A DNA stretch of 14,994 bases, taken from positions 1 to 14,994 of the forward strand of contig JALRHE010000069.1 in NCBI GenBank assembly GCA_023253235.1, in the 5' to 3' direction. The position numbers were made by a program, and so were the translations under genes. The notes below the pieces were generated by a model. That model worked only from the letters and a program-made list of their open reading frames with translations, was not told where the DNA came from and did no database searches. Origin of the DNA: Steroidobacteraceae bacterium (GTDB taxonomy: Bacteria; Pseudomonadota; Gammaproteobacteria; Steroidobacterales; Steroidobacteraceae). Positions 14,122 through 14,994 of this stretch are shown here, in pieces (position 1 is the first letter of the stretch; every line of letters begins with the position of its first letter).

Positions 14122-14994
14122 TCGTACGTGGTTGGCTGTGCTGGTTGGTTGTGCGCTCATAGGGTCGGCGCTAGCAGACGAGCCTTGTCCGCCCTCGCAG
14201 CCGACCGAGTCCGGTCGTCGTAGCTCCACGGTTCCGGTCATTCCGTATGAGCCTGAGCCGTGCGATCCGACAAAAATTTCGCCGGCGCCAACGGAGGATA
14301 TGGGCTCGCTACAAGGCTTTCCCGACCGCTGGCGCATCGTCGAAGCGATCGGCATCAAAGAAAATTTACTCGATCCCTACCATGGTCATAATCGACTGAA
14401 GGGTGATCGCCCGATGTTTGGCGAAGATTGGTATCTCGCCTTCATCGGTATCTCCGATACGCTCTTCGAGCCGCGCTCGTTCCCTTTGCCGGTTGGTGGG
14501 CCTGTCACTGAAAGGCCTAACTCCCTCAATACTTTTGGTAGCCCGAAGACGGAAATCTGGGCGCAGACCTTTGCGCTCGAAACCGTCCTGTACAAGGGCA
14601 ACACCACTTTCAAGCCGCCCGATTGGGAGTTTCGCTTCACGCCTGCCTTCAACGTGACTCGAGTCTCGGCGGATGAGCGCGGGTTGTTGCGCGCGCCCGC
14701 GGATGCGTCGAAGGTGCGCTACGACTCCGCCGTCGGTTTGCAGGCCGCTTTCGTCGATCGCCACCTGCGAAACGTATCGCCGAACTTCGACTTCGACAGC
14801 ATCCGTGTCGGTATACAACCGTTCACGTCCGACTTCCGCGGCTTCTTGCTTAACGACGCGATGTTCGGTGCGCGCCTCTTTGGTATTCGTTCCAACAATC
14901 GCTATCAATACAACCTCGCATGGTTTCGGCGACTCGATAAGGACACCAATAGCGGCCTTAACGATGTGTTCTCGCGTGGTCTGGCCTCATTTCG
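14111..14994 (+). CDS. Secreted, probable outer-membrane beta-barrel protein, C-terminus cut by window edge
   Basis: No named family recognised. Reading from GTG 14111, the frame is open to the window end (294 codons plus two bases). Residues 1-22 are a clear signal peptide (TWLAVLVGCALIGSALA, cleaved before DEPC). A Pro/Thr-rich, possibly disordered segment follows to about residue 60. From about residue 130 the chain has alternating polar/aromatic stretches such as EIWAQTFALETVLYKG, WEFRFTPAFNVTRVS and YQYNLAWFRRL, as in outer-membrane barrels. Two Cys (C26, C51) flank the Pro-rich part. The C-terminus, where a terminal aromatic would help confirm a barrel, is missing. Last visible gene of the operon, overlapping the lipoprotein gene by 11 bp. 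By position it could be the outer-membrane pore or docking partner of the electron chain (inference); a substrate porin is also possible. Confidence 0.7.
   Translation, partial: MVFDRTWLAVLVGCALIGSALADEPCPPSQPTESGRRSSTVPVIPYEPEPCDPTKISPAPTEDMGSLQGFPDRWRIVEAIGIKENLLDPYHGHNRLKGDRPMFGEDWYLAFIGISDTLFEPRSFPLPVGGPVTERPNSLNTFGSPKTEIWAQTFALETVLYKGNTTFKPPDWEFRFTPAFNVTRVSADERGLLRAPADASKVRYDSAVGLQAAFVDRHLRNVSPNFDFDSIRVGIQPFTSDFRGFLLNDAMFGARLFGIRSNNRYQYNLAWFRRLDKDTNSGLNDVFSRGLASF

Noticed and set aside
1..14994. CRISPR arrays, tRNA genes, insertion sequences or attachment sites
   Set aside because: No spaced direct repeats, cloverleaf candidates, transposase frames or terminal inverted repeats were seen. 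The plus-strand genes are contiguous with normal codon use.

Overview
The window is GC-rich, gene-dense DNA, most likely from a Gram-negative proteobacterium and plausibly a gammaproteobacterium. The GlgC closely resembles the enterobacterial type. There is a lipoprotein signal, an outer-membrane-type beta-barrel and a periplasmic multihaem cytochrome. I cannot name a genus. No tRNA, rRNA, CRISPR array, insertion sequence or other mobile-element signature was seen. Only two intergenic gaps exceed 100 bp.

Layout. Minus strand, 1-2138: glgC-glgA, the ADP-glucose route to glycogen. The two genes overlap by the ATGA quartet, and glgA runs off the left edge. A 113 bp divergent spacer follows. Plus strand, 2252-3358: an aquaporin-family channel fused to a C-terminal cyclic-nucleotide-binding (CNB) domain. 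A 194 bp spacer follows, holding a palindrome and a -10-like box. Plus strand, 3553 to the right edge: seven tightly packed genes that look like one operon, with spacings of +30, +1, +2, +4, -4 and -11 bp.

Operon content in order: (i) a cytoplasmic GH63/MGH1-like glucosidase of 891 aa; (ii) an SDR-type glucose 1-dehydrogenase; (iii) an 818 aa protein joining an FAD/NAD(P) oxidoreductase, two CNB domains and a ferredoxin domain with sites for four [4Fe-4S] clusters; (iv) a five-helix membrane protein with two H-x13-H pairs, the expected ligands of two b haems stacked across the membrane; (v) a cytoplasmic FHA-like domain, one membrane helix and a periplasmic ten-haem c-type cytochrome in one chain; (vi) a lipoprotein with two GlcG/HbpS-like domains; (vii) a secreted, probable outer-membrane beta-barrel protein, cut by the window edge.

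Working interpretation (inference): the operon encodes a trans-envelope electron conduit. Glucose released by the glucosidase is oxidised by the dehydrogenase. Reduced nicotinamide feeds the FAD/Fe-S protein. Electrons then cross the inner membrane through the two b haems, enter the decahaem domain, and are passed toward a lipoprotein and a barrel at the outer membrane. Three CNB domains, all keeping the Glu and Arg that bind cyclic nucleotide in CRP, and one FHA-like domain suggest control by a second messenger and phosphorylation at the protein level. I do not recognise this combination as a characterised system. It is the main candidate for novelty here. The glgC-glgA pair and the channel next door place it beside glycogen and solute metabolism.
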